Of a DNA stretch of 64,000 nucleotides, positions 54,383 through 63,080 are shown in pieces. The position numbers and the translations under genes were made by a program. Under the pieces are notes generated by a model. The model saw only the letters and a list, made by a program, of their open reading frames with translations, had not been told where the DNA came from and did not search any database. Numbering within the stretch: the stretch's first letter is position 1; each line of letters opens with the position of its first letter. The stretch is from Methanobacteriaceae archaeon. Its GTDB lineage: Archaea > Methanobacteriota > Methanobacteria > Methanobacteriales > Methanobacteriaceae. Where the stretch lies: the NCBI GenBank assembly GCA_900766745.1, contig CAAFWR010000123.1:23778-87777 (forward strand), in the 5' to 3' direction.

Positions 54383-55531
54383 ATGGCAAAGAAATCTAAG
54401 GTGGGTTTAAAAGTACCTACAAAAAATGATATATTAAAGAAATATGGGGGCATGATGAGATTGGCTTCAGAAACTGTAGAATCAAACCTATGGTTACCAT
54501 CAACATTTTTTGCTCTCAACTATACCTTTGGTGGTGGTATACCATTCGGTAAAATTTTAGAAGTAGCTGGAGAAGAATCATCTGGTAAATCTCTTATTGC
54601 CTATAACTTTGCATATACTTGTCAACAACTCGGAGGACATGTTATATGGGTAGATGCCGAACAATCTTGGATGAACTCTTGGGCAGAAATTAATGGAGTA
54701 GACCCCGAAAGAGTTACAGTATTAAATGATACTCGTATAGAATATATTTCTGATGCCGTAGCAGATTTAGCAATATACCTTCGTTCCCAATTAACTAATA
54801 ATGAACCGATTCTCTTAGTGATAGATTCTATTGCTGCTATGGATTGTGCAGATAACATAGATTCTAAAATGGTAGAGGGTAAAGCTGAAATGGGAGGTAG
54901 AGCAAAAGCCCTTTACAAATACTTCCGTATCAGAAGTGAATTATTCTACAGATTGGGAGTTACACAGATTTACATTAATCAATTAAGAACTGCTTTAAAT
55001 GTCGGATTCGGAAAAGATAACACAACTACTACAGGAGGTGCAGCACTTAAGTTCTACGCTTCAATCAGAGCTGCCTTTTACTCAGGCAGGTCTATCACTG
55101 TTAAACAGAAAGGTAAAGAACGGAAAGCTGGTAAATTGGTCACAATCCGACTTATTAAAAATAAGGTTGCTCCTCCAAGACCTACAATCAGTAAGTGCCC
55201 GGTTTACTTCAATCATAAGTTCCATGAAGTAGGTTTTGATAGATGTTATGCTCTTGAGGATGTATTGGTAGAAAATGACATCATAGAAAAATCTTCAGGT
55301 GGAGTATATAAATTCAAGGATAAGACACTTGCAAGAGGGGAAGAGAAATTCCAAAAGCTATTAGAAGAAGACGATGAACTTCGTCGTAAGCTACTTCGTA
55401 AAGCTGATATAAATACTATTGGTACAACTAGAAAGAAGATAGTAGCATTGACTACTAATCTATATCCAGTAGATGGAGTAGAATATGAGTCATATAATGA
55501 ATCAGAGGACGAGGAGGAAGAAGATGAGTAA
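54383..55531 (+). CDS. RecA/UvsX-like recombinase
   Basis: The 382-residue strand-exchange protein has Walker A GEESSGKS (63-70), Walker B LLVIDS (Asp148), and L2-like and KK regions (TQIYINQLRTALNVGFGKDN, then TTTTGGAALKFYASIRA, a RecA-typical loop). The acidic C-terminal tail (ESEDEEEEDE) is normal for such proteins. It forms a filament on ssDNA and works with the gp32-, gp46- and gp47-like proteins. It overlaps the exonuclease start in ATGAGTAA. Confidence 0.93.
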   Translation: MAKKSKVGLKVPTKNDILKKYGGMMRLASETVESNLWLPSTFFALNYTFGGGIPFGKILEVAGEESSGKSLIAYNFAYTCQQLGGHVIWVDAEQSWMNSWAEINGVDPERVTVLNDTRIEYISDAVADLAIYLRSQLTNNEPILLVIDSIAAMDCADNIDSKMVEGKAEMGGRAKALYKYFRIRSELFYRLGVTQIYINQLRTALNVGFGKDNTTTTGGAALKFYASIRAAFYSGRSITVKQKGKERKAGKLVTIRLIKNKVAPPRPTISKCPVYFNHKFHEVGFDRCYALEDVLVENDIIEKSSGGVYKFKDKTLARGEEKFQKLLEEDDELRRKLLRKADINTIGTTRKKIVALTTNLYPVDGVEYESYNESEDEEEEDE

Positions 55532-56396
55532 GAAAACAATATTATTGATTGATGGGGAAAATATTCTACACCAATCTTTCCACAAGTTCGAAAAACTTAA
55601 ATCTACGGATGGAAAACCAAGTGGGGCAATATTCGGATTTTTTAAATCACTACATATGTACCTTACAAGGTTTGAACCGGATGATATTTATATATCATTT
55701 GATAATGGTCATTCTCCAGTAAGGATGGAGTTACTGCCTAACTATAAGGAGCATAGGAAAAATATCTCAGTAGATTATGAATCATTGCAAAAGCAAAAGG
55801 CAATCATAATGAAAATGCTGGGTATGCTAAGAATTAATTATATATTCGATAAAAAGAAATCCACAGTATATGAGGGAGATGATTTCTTAGCATACCTTGC
55901 AATTAAAAAATTCCAATCTGAAAAAATGATATTAATATCATCAGACAAGGATTTTAATCAGTTATTATCAAACAACTTAAGGATATATAATCCAAGAAAG
56001 GATGAAATGATAAGGATGGATAATTGTAAAGAGTTATTCGGATATCATTCTCATGAGACGGTAGAATATCTTGCAATGGTTGGAGATACTTCTGATGATA
56101 TACCTGGGTTTCCAGGTATTGGGCCAGTAAAGGCAAGGAAAATCCTTGATGAGGGTAGGATTGAAAAATTCATTGCTCACAGTAAAAATAAAGAATATCT
56201 TCAGATATGGAAAAGGAATGAGCAATTGATTGACCTTTTTTGGTTTGTAAGACATAATCCTTTAAAGGAATTACCTGTAAAATCAAAAAGACAGTTCAAA
56301 TATGAGAAATTCAAGAAAGTATGTATCGAATACTCTTTAGCATCTTTCTTGACAAATGAATTTATAAAACCATTTAAAGAATTACATCATGAGTAA
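55524..56396 (+). CDS. 5'-3' exonuclease, flap/RNase H-like
   Basis: A 290-residue PIN-type nuclease. Asp10 (LLIDGEN) starts the active site; YEGDDFLA, SSDKDFNQLL and VGDTSDDIPGFPGIGP (the helix-three-turn-helix of the FEN/T5/T4 RNase H family) follow. It removes primers and flaps during lagging-strand synthesis and suits a polymerase that lacks this domain. The start is the ATG within the RecA stop. Confidence 0.88.
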   Translation: MSKKTILLIDGENILHQSFHKFEKLKSTDGKPSGAIFGFFKSLHMYLTRFEPDDIYISFDNGHSPVRMELLPNYKEHRKNISVDYESLQKQKAIIMKMLGMLRINYIFDKKKSTVYEGDDFLAYLAIKKFQSEKMILISSDKDFNQLLSNNLRIYNPRKDEMIRMDNCKELFGYHSHETVEYLAMVGDTSDDIPGFPGIGPVKARKILDEGRIEKFIAHSKNKEYLQIWKRNEQLIDLFWFVRHNPLKELPVKSKRQFKYEKFKKVCIEYSLASFLTNEFIKPFKELHHE

Positions 56397-56976
56397 AAGA
56401 ATAATGTTTGTAGGTCCTTCTGGTATAGGGAAAACTACTTTAGCACAATACGTGGCTAAATCACAAAATATCCCTTTCATATCAGGTAGTATGTCAGATT
56501 TATTGCCCGCTACTAAGGATATATCACATAATGAAATACTCTCTTTGGGTTCAGAGGCAATGTATAAATCAGATTTTCAACTTCTGAATTTGAGGAACAA
56601 ATTATTTAAGGATAGAGAATACTTTGTAACTGATAGGAGTTATGCAGACTTGGCTGCTTACTTCTGGTATAAGCAATCAAGAAGTATTCCAGAGTGTGAA
56701 ATGGAACACTTCCTATGTCAGTGTAAAACATTAATGGAAGAACAATGTGACTTGGCAATCTTCTTACCTTTGAATTTGTATACTTACCAGAACTGGCAAA
56801 TGGAAAACAATGGTAAGAGAATACTAAACAGATTTTTTCAAGTTCAGATATCCTCACTCATGAGTGAATTACTTGCAAATTGGGAAATATCTACTGCTTG
56901 TATATCAGAACTTGATTTAGAGATGAGAATAAAACAAATAGATTACCATCTTGATAGGATATGGGGAAAGAAGTAA
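56389..56976 (+). CDS. P-loop nucleotide kinase-like protein
   Basis: A 195-residue protein with a perfect P-loop, FVGPSGIGKTTLA (7-19), and a DRSYADLAAY run (about 81-90), common in deoxynucleoside and nucleotide kinases. It could phosphorylate a (modified) dNMP, but AAA_28-type and NadR-like proteins have similar motifs, so the substrate is open. It starts in an overlap with the exonuclease stop and ends inside the gp47-like start. Confidence 0.65.
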   Translation: MSKRIMFVGPSGIGKTTLAQYVAKSQNIPFISGSMSDLLPATKDISHNEILSLGSEAMYKSDFQLLNLRNKLFKDREYFVTDRSYADLAAYFWYKQSRSIPECEMEHFLCQCKTLMEEQCDLAIFLPLNLYTYQNWQMENNGKRILNRFFQVQISSLMSELLANWEISTACISELDLEMRIKQIDYHLDRIWGKK

Positions 56977-57935
56977 TAGCAATAGCCTTTTCGGATTTAC
57001 ACTTGAATCTTTGGGCTAAATTCAATGAGAATAATCATAGAACCCTGAATAGTTTCAGGGTTTTGTCGATTATACAAAAGCAATGTAGGAAGTATAATTG
57101 CCCAGCTTTATTCTGCGGAGACCTATTTCATAAGCCAGAGACTATGGACCAAGAACTTGATGAGATATGCTACAAGGAATTTAATAAGTATAATGATTAT
57201 GACCCTCTATGGATATACGCTATTTCAGGGAATCATGATATTAAGAAGGTAAGTAAAGCTGGTACACCTCCCTATAGCTGGCTTTATAGAGTAGAAAGGT
57301 ATGGGATTTATATATTAGATTATGGGTCTGCTATCTTATCTTCTAATCACAAGGATATAAAAGTATATGGTGTACCCTATATTGATAATAATGTGGGTCT
57401 AAATGAATATCTTAAGAAACTCGAATTAGATAAGAGTCTTAAGAATATACTTTTACTACACACTGATTATCCGGGAGCAAGGGATACTGATGGTAGAGAA
57501 ATAGACTCTGTAGAGAATCTTAATGTTAATCTTCTTAATAAGTTTGACTTAGTATTATGTGGGCATATACATAAACCTCAAAGGCTTTCGAAAAAGGTTT
57601 ATATGATTGGGGCAACTAATCACCAAAGAAGAACTGATAGGGATTGCGAATTGGGGTATTGGAAAATTTACGGAGATCTATCTATGAAGTTCATACCCTT
57701 AAAAGAATTTCCGAAATTCATAGATGTAGAATCTGAGAAAGATATTAAAGATGATGGCAATTATTATACTGTGATTCCTAAAAAAACTAGTACTCCAGTT
57801 AATAATAAACATAAGATTACTAAGCAACTTTCTAAGAAAACTCTAGCAAAGAGATACTTAAAAGAGAAAGGTATAAAAGATGAGGTTAAAACCAATCTTT
57901 TAATAGAAACACTTAAAAAAGCTGAATCATGTTAA
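56961..57935 (+). CDS. SbcD/gp47-like nuclease subunit
   Basis: A 324-residue metallophosphoesterase. Motifs: SDLHL (Asp12, His14), CGDLFHKPET near 53, SGNHDI near 95, LLHTDYPG near 165 and CGHIHK near 195. This is the Mre11/SbcD catalytic set. T4 gp47 with gp46 resects DNA ends to load UvsX. It overlaps the kinase by 16 bases and the next gene by 7. Confidence 0.92.
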   Translation: MGKEVIAIAFSDLHLNLWAKFNENNHRTLNSFRVLSIIQKQCRKYNCPALFCGDLFHKPETMDQELDEICYKEFNKYNDYDPLWIYAISGNHDIKKVSKAGTPPYSWLYRVERYGIYILDYGSAILSSNHKDIKVYGVPYIDNNVGLNEYLKKLELDKSLKNILLLHTDYPGARDTDGREIDSVENLNVNLLNKFDLVLCGHIHKPQRLSKKVYMIGATNHQRRTDRDCELGYWKIYGDLSMKFIPLKEFPKFIDVESEKDIKDDGNYYTVIPKKTSTPVNNKHKITKQLSKKTLAKRYLKEKGIKDEVKTNLLIETLKKAESC

Positions 57936-59641
57936 CATTTCTAAGTATGGACGCAGAGGGATTCTGTTCAATAGAATCCCTACATTTGTTATTGAATACT
58001 CAATGTACCATACTAATCAAAGCTCCGAATGGCAAAGGGAAATCCACTATCCTTTCAGCTTTGGTATGGGCAATATATGGGAAGAATCTAAAGGGAGTTT
58101 CTGAGGTAAATACCTGGAAACAAGTAAGACCTAAGGATTATAAGGGTACAAAGGTACAAGTATACTTTCAAAAAGACTCACATACTTATAAGATACTAAG
58201 ATGTCAAAAATATGAAGGGGTACTTGATGATGGGGCTAAAGGTAAAGACCGACTTATATTTATCAAGGATGGAGATGTAATTGATATAAAGGGGAAAGGT
58301 AAGATACAGGATGCAATAAACAGAGAAATAGGTTTATCGTATACTCTGTTCATGAATTCAATTATGTTTGGCCAGGGTATAAGGAGGCTTATACAAGAGT
58401 CTAATTCAGACAAGAAAAAAATATTCGAAGAAGTATTTGATTTAGAGTTCTTAAACCTTGCTAAGGGCATTGCATTGCAGGATAAGAATAACCTTATATC
58501 TCAGATAAACGAAGTAGAGCATGAGTCTCAAATGTTGAAGAAAGAATTAGAGGCTAATAAAGAGGCTTACTTTGATATGAGAGATAGGGAAAAATCCTTC
58601 AAACAAAAGATTAGGGAAGAAAGGAAAGAACTAAAACAAGATAGAGAGAAGCTAACTAAGTTACTGATTGAAAAACAAAAACAGATTAAAGATGAAGTAG
58701 ATGCCTCACTTCATATAAAGATTAAGAAACAGAATAGACTAATCCTTGATTTAAGGGGTAAGATAAAAGATGCTAAAAGTTTATCAAATGTACCTCTCAA
58801 GACGGTAATTAAGGAATTAGTAATACAGTTAGAGGCAGGTCACTACAAACGTGCATTACGTGATGCTAAATCAATATATAAAGCGTTCTCTGACCTTGAT
58901 AAATATGATAGAGAGTATCAAGAGGCTTTAGAAAGGTTAGAGGAACTTGGTAGTGTAAATGATAAGTATAGGAAATTAAAATCTGATTGTGATGATATTG
59001 CTTCTGATATTGCTTCTGTTGATGAAGATTTGGCTAAGCTCAAACAGGAAAAACTTAAAGTCATGTCTCCCAAGTATAAACAGAAACTTAAAGAGATTAG
59101 GAAAAAATTACGGAAGGTTGATGAGGATTTTCACAACAAAGAATTAGAGCTTGAGAATTATAATTGGTTAATCAATGACCCATTGGGCAATAATGGGATT
59201 AAAGCTTATTTATTCGATTCTTCTCTTGAGTTCTTGAATAAGTGTTTAGAAAAGTATTCTGAAGTATTAGGATTTAGAATTGAATTTAATATTGATTTGG
59301 GTACTGCTAGAAAAGAATTTGTTACTCTTATAGAAAGAGATGGGCAAATAATTGATTATGATGAACTTAGTGGAGGAGAAAAACAATTGTGTAATGTTGC
59401 AATGGCATTTGCAATGAACGAAGCTCTTACTGCTTCTAAAGGTATTAACCTAGCATTCCTTGATGAGGTATTTGAATCTTTGAGTTCAGATAATGTTGAA
59501 GTAGTTACATCATTGATACGTCACATATTCAAAGAAAAAACTTTATTCTTGATAACCCATCTAGATTCACTTCCGTTAAGTAATACTAAAATCCTGCAAG
59601 TGGAAAAGGTTAATGGCCTGAGTAATTATAAACTACTATGA
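57929..59641 (+). CDS. SbcC/gp46-like ATPase subunit
   Basis: A 570-residue SMC-type ATPase. Walker A APNGKGKST (32-40), ABC signature LSGGEKQ near 476 and Walker B LAFLDEVFES near 508. Coiled-coil arms at about 185-270 and 315-415 flank a short helical top with no CxxC zinc-hook, unlike Rad50/SbcC and T4 gp46; only single cysteines are seen. It powers the gp47-like nuclease. It ends with TGA right before a 10-bp hairpin. Confidence 0.9.
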   Translation: MLTFLSMDAEGFCSIESLHLLLNTQCTILIKAPNGKGKSTILSALVWAIYGKNLKGVSEVNTWKQVRPKDYKGTKVQVYFQKDSHTYKILRCQKYEGVLDDGAKGKDRLIFIKDGDVIDIKGKGKIQDAINREIGLSYTLFMNSIMFGQGIRRLIQESNSDKKKIFEEVFDLEFLNLAKGIALQDKNNLISQINEVEHESQMLKKELEANKEAYFDMRDREKSFKQKIREERKELKQDREKLTKLLIEKQKQIKDEVDASLHIKIKKQNRLILDLRGKIKDAKSLSNVPLKTVIKELVIQLEAGHYKRALRDAKSIYKAFSDLDKYDREYQEALERLEELGSVNDKYRKLKSDCDDIASDIASVDEDLAKLKQEKLKVMSPKYKQKLKEIRKKLRKVDEDFHNKELELENYNWLINDPLGNNGIKAYLFDSSLEFLNKCLEKYSEVLGFRIEFNIDLGTARKEFVTLIERDGQIIDYDELSGGEKQLCNVAMAFAMNEALTASKGINLAFLDEVFESLSSDNVEVVTSLIRHIFKEKTLFLITHLDSLPLSNTKILQVEKVNGLSNYKLL

Positions 59642-59666
59642 TGTTATATTAAAAACTAATATAACA
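59642..59666 (+). other. Perfect hairpin between gp46- and resolvase-like genes
   Basis: TGTTATATTA (59642-59651) and TAATATAACA (59657-59666) form a perfect 10-bp stem with an AAAAC loop. It begins one base after the stop codon and ends six bases before the next ATG. No T-run. It may bind a protein or block processive translation. Confidence 0.6.
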
Positions 59667-59671
59667 AGACA

Positions 59672-60187
59672 ATGGCAAATAGTAAACGTAAAGGTAATCG
59701 TTTTGAATTAAAAGTTTCTAAATGGTTTACCGAATGGACTTCATATAAGTTCGGAAGAACTCCCTACTCTGGAGCAAATCATCAGAGTAGGGATTTAGCT
59801 TCTGATATCATGTGTACGGATGAAAAACATGCTCATAGATGTAAAATATCGGTTGAGTGTAAAAACTATAAAGATATCAAATTCGAACATGTACTTCTCG
59901 GCAATAAAACTTGTGATATCCTAAGATTCTGGGAACAAGCAAGTAAGGATGCTAAAAGGGCAAATAAACTCCCAATACTGTGTATGAGGTATAACTCTAT
60001 GCCTGCAAATGAATTTTTCTTTGTAGTTGGAGTAAAACTGGGAGACATTATTGCAGAATATGTTACTAAAGTAATGTATATTCAGGTACCGGGGAATACT
60101 CTTATGGTATTTATGGCTAGTGAGGTTTTAAATGTACCCTACAAGTTAATTCATAAACAAGCAAAGTCAATTCTTAAAAACTCCTAA
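59672..60187 (+). CDS. PD-(D/E)xK nuclease, Holliday-junction-resolvase-like
   Basis: A 171-residue basic protein. KRKGNRFELKVSKWFTEW (5-22) is the typical N-terminal helix of Hjc/resolvase-type nucleases, then GRTPYSGANH, an Asp in SDIM (Asp44 or so), and VECKNY with Glu and Lys as the ExK pair. FWEQASKDAKRANKLPILCM follows as the conserved helix. Its place after recombination genes fits junction resolution. The exact substrate is inferred. Confidence 0.72.
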   Translation: MANSKRKGNRFELKVSKWFTEWTSYKFGRTPYSGANHQSRDLASDIMCTDEKHAHRCKISVECKNYKDIKFEHVLLGNKTCDILRFWEQASKDAKRANKLPILCMRYNSMPANEFFFVVGVKLGDIIAEYVTKVMYIQVPGNTLMVFMASEVLNVPYKLIHKQAKSILKNS

Positions 60188-60191
60188 ACTT

Positions 60192-60908
60192 ATGAAAAAG
60201 CATACCCCATACTCGTATTGTATATTTTACCTTGAAAGGAAATACTGTGATAGGATAAACCAAGAACTCAAAGAAAAGGGGTATGACCAAATCAAGGCAA
60301 TAATTCCGATGGTGAATGTATTAAGGAAAACTACAAAAGGTAAAATGGTATTCGAAGAAGTACCTGTATTATTCAATTATGGTTTTATGAGAATGCCAAC
60401 TAAATTAGCATTCTCAAGGCCTTTTCTTAATAAATTACGTAGAAATATATCTGGTATCAGAACTTGGTTACGTAATACTGAGACAATGCACCCCAGGAAG
60501 AAAAAAGTAAGGATAGATAATGCCGAAGACTTCGATGATTTTTCTTTAGTAGCTACTTGTAGTAGAAAAGAAGTAAGGCGATTTAAACGAATTGCTAAAG
60601 AGAACAAGAAATTTTCTGTAGATGATTTAGTTAATGTAAAGCCTGGAGATTACTTAGTATTAAGGGGATACCCTTATGAGGGTGTTGATGCTACTGTATT
60701 AGAAGTAGATCATCTATGTAAAAGAGTAAAAGTACTTATATATCCAGAGATGGGTAAAATGGAGGTATGGTTACCCTTTGATAATGTTATATATAGCGTA
60801 TATTTAAATCATGACCCAGATAAGCTATTTGCTAATTCGGGTGATTATGACCCTAATCAGATAACCGATGAAGCAATTGATAGTATAATGAATTTTAGAA
60901 GAAGTTAA
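60192..60908 (+). CDS. NusG-like transcription factor
   Basis: A 238-residue protein. Residues about 5-75 match a NusG N-domain: YCIFYLERKYCDRINQELKE, then an FEEVPVLFNYGFMRMP strand, where NusG has a P-x-F-x-G-Y-x-F-V core. After a basic linker (80-145), residues 148-205 have a KOW-like domain, VNVKPGDYLVLRGYPYEGVD, and a closing KMEVWLPFDNVIYSV. NusG/RfaH-like proteins ride on RNA polymerase and suppress pausing or termination. This one may antiterminate phage messages that contain the strong terminators seen here. Confidence 0.68.
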   Translation: MKKHTPYSYCIFYLERKYCDRINQELKEKGYDQIKAIIPMVNVLRKTTKGKMVFEEVPVLFNYGFMRMPTKLAFSRPFLNKLRRNISGIRTWLRNTETMHPRKKKVRIDNAEDFDDFSLVATCSRKEVRRFKRIAKENKKFSVDDLVNVKPGDYLVLRGYPYEGVDATVLEVDHLCKRVKVLIYPEMGKMEVWLPFDNVIYSVYLNHDPDKLFANSGDYDPNQITDEAIDSIMNFRRS

Positions 60909-60909
60909 T

Positions 60910-61893
60910 ATGATGAACGAAGCTCAACAAAAAGCCTGGAGTTGTTTGATAGATAAAGAACAACAATCATTATTCCTTCAACTATCAGAAAGTAAATCTT
61001 CATGGGAAGCTGGTGAAATTTTAAAGTTATCTCATTACAAGTATCTTGAAATCCGAGAACGGTCTGAAAAATTTTTTAGGCTATTTTCGGATTTTTTTGA
61101 GAAACACACTTCTATTTTTCGACCAGACTGCCCATGTGAGAGAAATTTTCAGGATTACATTGAGGGGTGTTTAGAGAAACGACTGAAGCGAAAAGAAGCA
61201 AGTGTGTATACTGGGGATTCTACTCAATTACTACCCAAGGTGAATTCTAAAAACCTCGAAAGGAATATAAAGCGATTAAAAGAGTCGGAAGATGAATGGG
61301 ATAGGGACACTCTAAGATTAATTCTTGAGTTTGACAGGTGGAATAATTTTAGAATACTTCCAAGAATGCTACAGCAGCCTTCTGCATTTAAAAGAAGGTC
61401 AAATAAGAAGGATAAGATATATATTAAATATCTTCTTAGTAGGGTACCGGATTGGATGCACACTAAATTAAAAGAGAGGTTTAAGTATAAAGTAAAACCT
61501 GGTAAAAAGAAATATTGGGTAGCTTTAATATCAGAGGATTTGTATACTGATGGTTATCTACTATTACCTGTAAGACCCTTAGATGAAGTAGTTAGTGAAT
61601 TTAGTAGATTCTACATGTATGTGTTTGAAACAAAAGACGATGCCGATACTTTTGGTTTTATGGTATCTAAATTTATGATTAAAACAGGTACAGTAAAGCT
61701 TGGACAAAAATTCTGGCCAGAGTACAGATGCTGTGTGGAAAGAGCAGTAAACTATAATCAAGTGAATAACATAGAATTCAATATCAAGAAATTAGATATG
61801 GCTTATAATACCCATACTTATAGAAAACCGAAGAAACCCAAATCTACTGCCGTAGAACGGGCAAAAACCTCAGATTTTTATAAAAATAAATAG
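60910..61893 (+). CDS. Hypothetical protein with N-terminal helix-turn-helix-like part
   Basis: A 327-residue basic protein. Residues 28-55 (SKSSWEAGEILKLSHYKYLE) could be a helix-turn-helix. A CPC pair lies near 76-78, and a Lys-rich end (YRKPKKPKS) may bind nucleic acid. It starts one base after the NusG-like stop; a second ATG three bases later is equally possible. No family recognised. Confidence 0.55.
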   Translation: MMNEAQQKAWSCLIDKEQQSLFLQLSESKSSWEAGEILKLSHYKYLEIRERSEKFFRLFSDFFEKHTSIFRPDCPCERNFQDYIEGCLEKRLKRKEASVYTGDSTQLLPKVNSKNLERNIKRLKESEDEWDRDTLRLILEFDRWNNFRILPRMLQQPSAFKRRSNKKDKIYIKYLLSRVPDWMHTKLKERFKYKVKPGKKKYWVALISEDLYTDGYLLLPVRPLDEVVSEFSRFYMYVFETKDDADTFGFMVSKFMIKTGTVKLGQKFWPEYRCCVERAVNYNQVNNIEFNIKKLDMAYNTHTYRKPKKPKSTAVERAKTSDFYKNK

Positions 61894-61921
61894 ATTAATA
61901 AGATATAATTAAAATATTATT

Positions 61922-61941
61922 CTTATATTTGCATAACGAAT
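61922..61941 (+). promoter_or_regulatory. Promoter, copy 2 of shared 20-bp element
   Basis: CTTATATTTGCATAACGAAT, identical to the minus-strand element at 38128-38147, with TATATTTG as the Bacteroides-type -7 box at 61924-61931. The next ATG is at 61958. No TTTG is seen at the usual -33 spacing. Confidence 0.75.
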
Positions 61942-61957
61942 TAATGAATACTTAAAT

Positions 61958-62542
61958 ATGACAAGAAAAAAAGATAAAAAAGAAAAGAAAGCTCCCTCTA
62001 AAGAGAAATCGAATTTCTTGGGGGCATCTGGGAGAAACATGACTTACAAGGATTTAAAGAGAAAGGCCATCATATTGGGTATGCCCTTTCCAGATGCTTG
62101 TTCTGCTGGTGTATTTGACTTATTACATTTTATAAATGTATCGGAAGAAAAACCAGATAAGTCATTAATAGATAAATATGATGATTGGATGGATAAGCAA
62201 TTAGAGAATATTGGCTATTCAAAGGATGATCCGCTAAGGAATTCTCGGTTAAGACTCGGGTTTCTTGGAGAAGAAGGGGAAAATGGGCAAAGAAGAACAA
62301 AACGGGTACCAGGGATAAAGAAACCTCGGGAAAAGAAACCACCAAGAGAAAGAGATGAATTCAATCTTATCAAGGGTACTAAAAAATCTTACGTATTCGA
62401 ATTGACTGCAAAGGGTTTTGAACTTGATAGGGTTATTCGGAGAATGAAAAAGAAATTCCCAGAGGCAAATGAGAAATCAATTAACCTTTGGTATAGAATG
62501 GCAAAAAGGAATATCAATGGTAAAACTAAGGGAGGGAAATAA
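61958..62542 (+). CDS. Highly basic hypothetical protein behind its own promoter
   Basis: A 194-residue protein with a Lys-rich N-terminus (1-20), an acidic middle (about 65-95) and two basic linkers. The C-terminal 60 residues have FELTAKGFELDRVIRRMKKK and a following Ser-Ile-Asn-Leu-Trp run, a helix-turn-helix-like shape. Its promoter copy links its timing to the sigma-like gene. It may be a DNA-binding early or middle protein; no family recognised. Confidence 0.6.
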   Translation: MTRKKDKKEKKAPSKEKSNFLGASGRNMTYKDLKRKAIILGMPFPDACSAGVFDLLHFINVSEEKPDKSLIDKYDDWMDKQLENIGYSKDDPLRNSRLRLGFLGEEGENGQRRTKRVPGIKKPREKKPPRERDEFNLIKGTKKSYVFELTAKGFELDRVIRRMKKKFPEANEKSINLWYRMAKRNINGKTKGGK

Positions 62543-63080
62543 TGAACCGATACGACCAGATAGGTATTATATTTGGACTTGGAGACCAGATACCACCAAC
62601 AAGTATATAACTGAAAAAAGTTTATATAGGAAACACTTAACTGGTATCCCCTATTTTACTAGACATCACGTAAAAGTTACTTTAGTTTACCTTTATGGAG
62701 TTGATGTTCTTCAATATATCCATATAATATCTGGAAGGAAACTAATAAGGCAGGGTATTAAAGAATTATCCGATATGAATGGTACCCGGTATAAATGGGG
62801 ATACACTAAATTCTGGTACAAGGGTAAATTCGTAAAAGCGAAAAAATTTATAATACCCGAGGAATATCATATTGATAAACATAGGCGAAGAAGATTCATG
62901 GTTCAAATGCACAGAGTCTTTAAGTCTAAAGGAAAAAAGGAATTCGATGAAAGATACTCAATTAAACTCTATGGACAACGGCAGGGCATATCTACCGAGC
63001 ATCTCCACAAAAAGAGATTACAGGTCCGTCTTGCTATCCTACAGGATTTACAACAGGCTGAATCCAGAGGAGAAAAATAG
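62517..63080 (+). CDS. Hypothetical basic protein
   Basis: A 187-residue, Arg/Lys/Tyr-rich protein (RPDRYYIWTWRPDTTNKY near the N-terminus). The in-frame ATG at 62517 overlaps the upstream gene by 26 bases. A stronger GGGAGGG-type Shine-Dalgarno-like run precedes an out-of-frame ATG at 62542 that gives only 22 residues. Neither has a clear family. Nucleic-acid binding is possible from charge. Confidence 0.5.
   Translation: MVKLREGNNEPIRPDRYYIWTWRPDTTNKYITEKSLYRKHLTGIPYFTRHHVKVTLVYLYGVDVLQYIHIISGRKLIRQGIKELSDMNGTRYKWGYTKFWYKGKFVKAKKFIIPEEYHIDKHRRRRFMVQMHRVFKSKGKKEFDERYSIKLYGQRQGISTEHLHKKRLQVRLAILQDLQQAESRGEK

Noticed and set aside
56389-56976. Naming the P-loop protein a T4 gp1-type dNMP kinase
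   Set aside because: The P-loop and DRS run are shared with several kinase groups, and the sequence does not visibly resemble gp1 beyond these.
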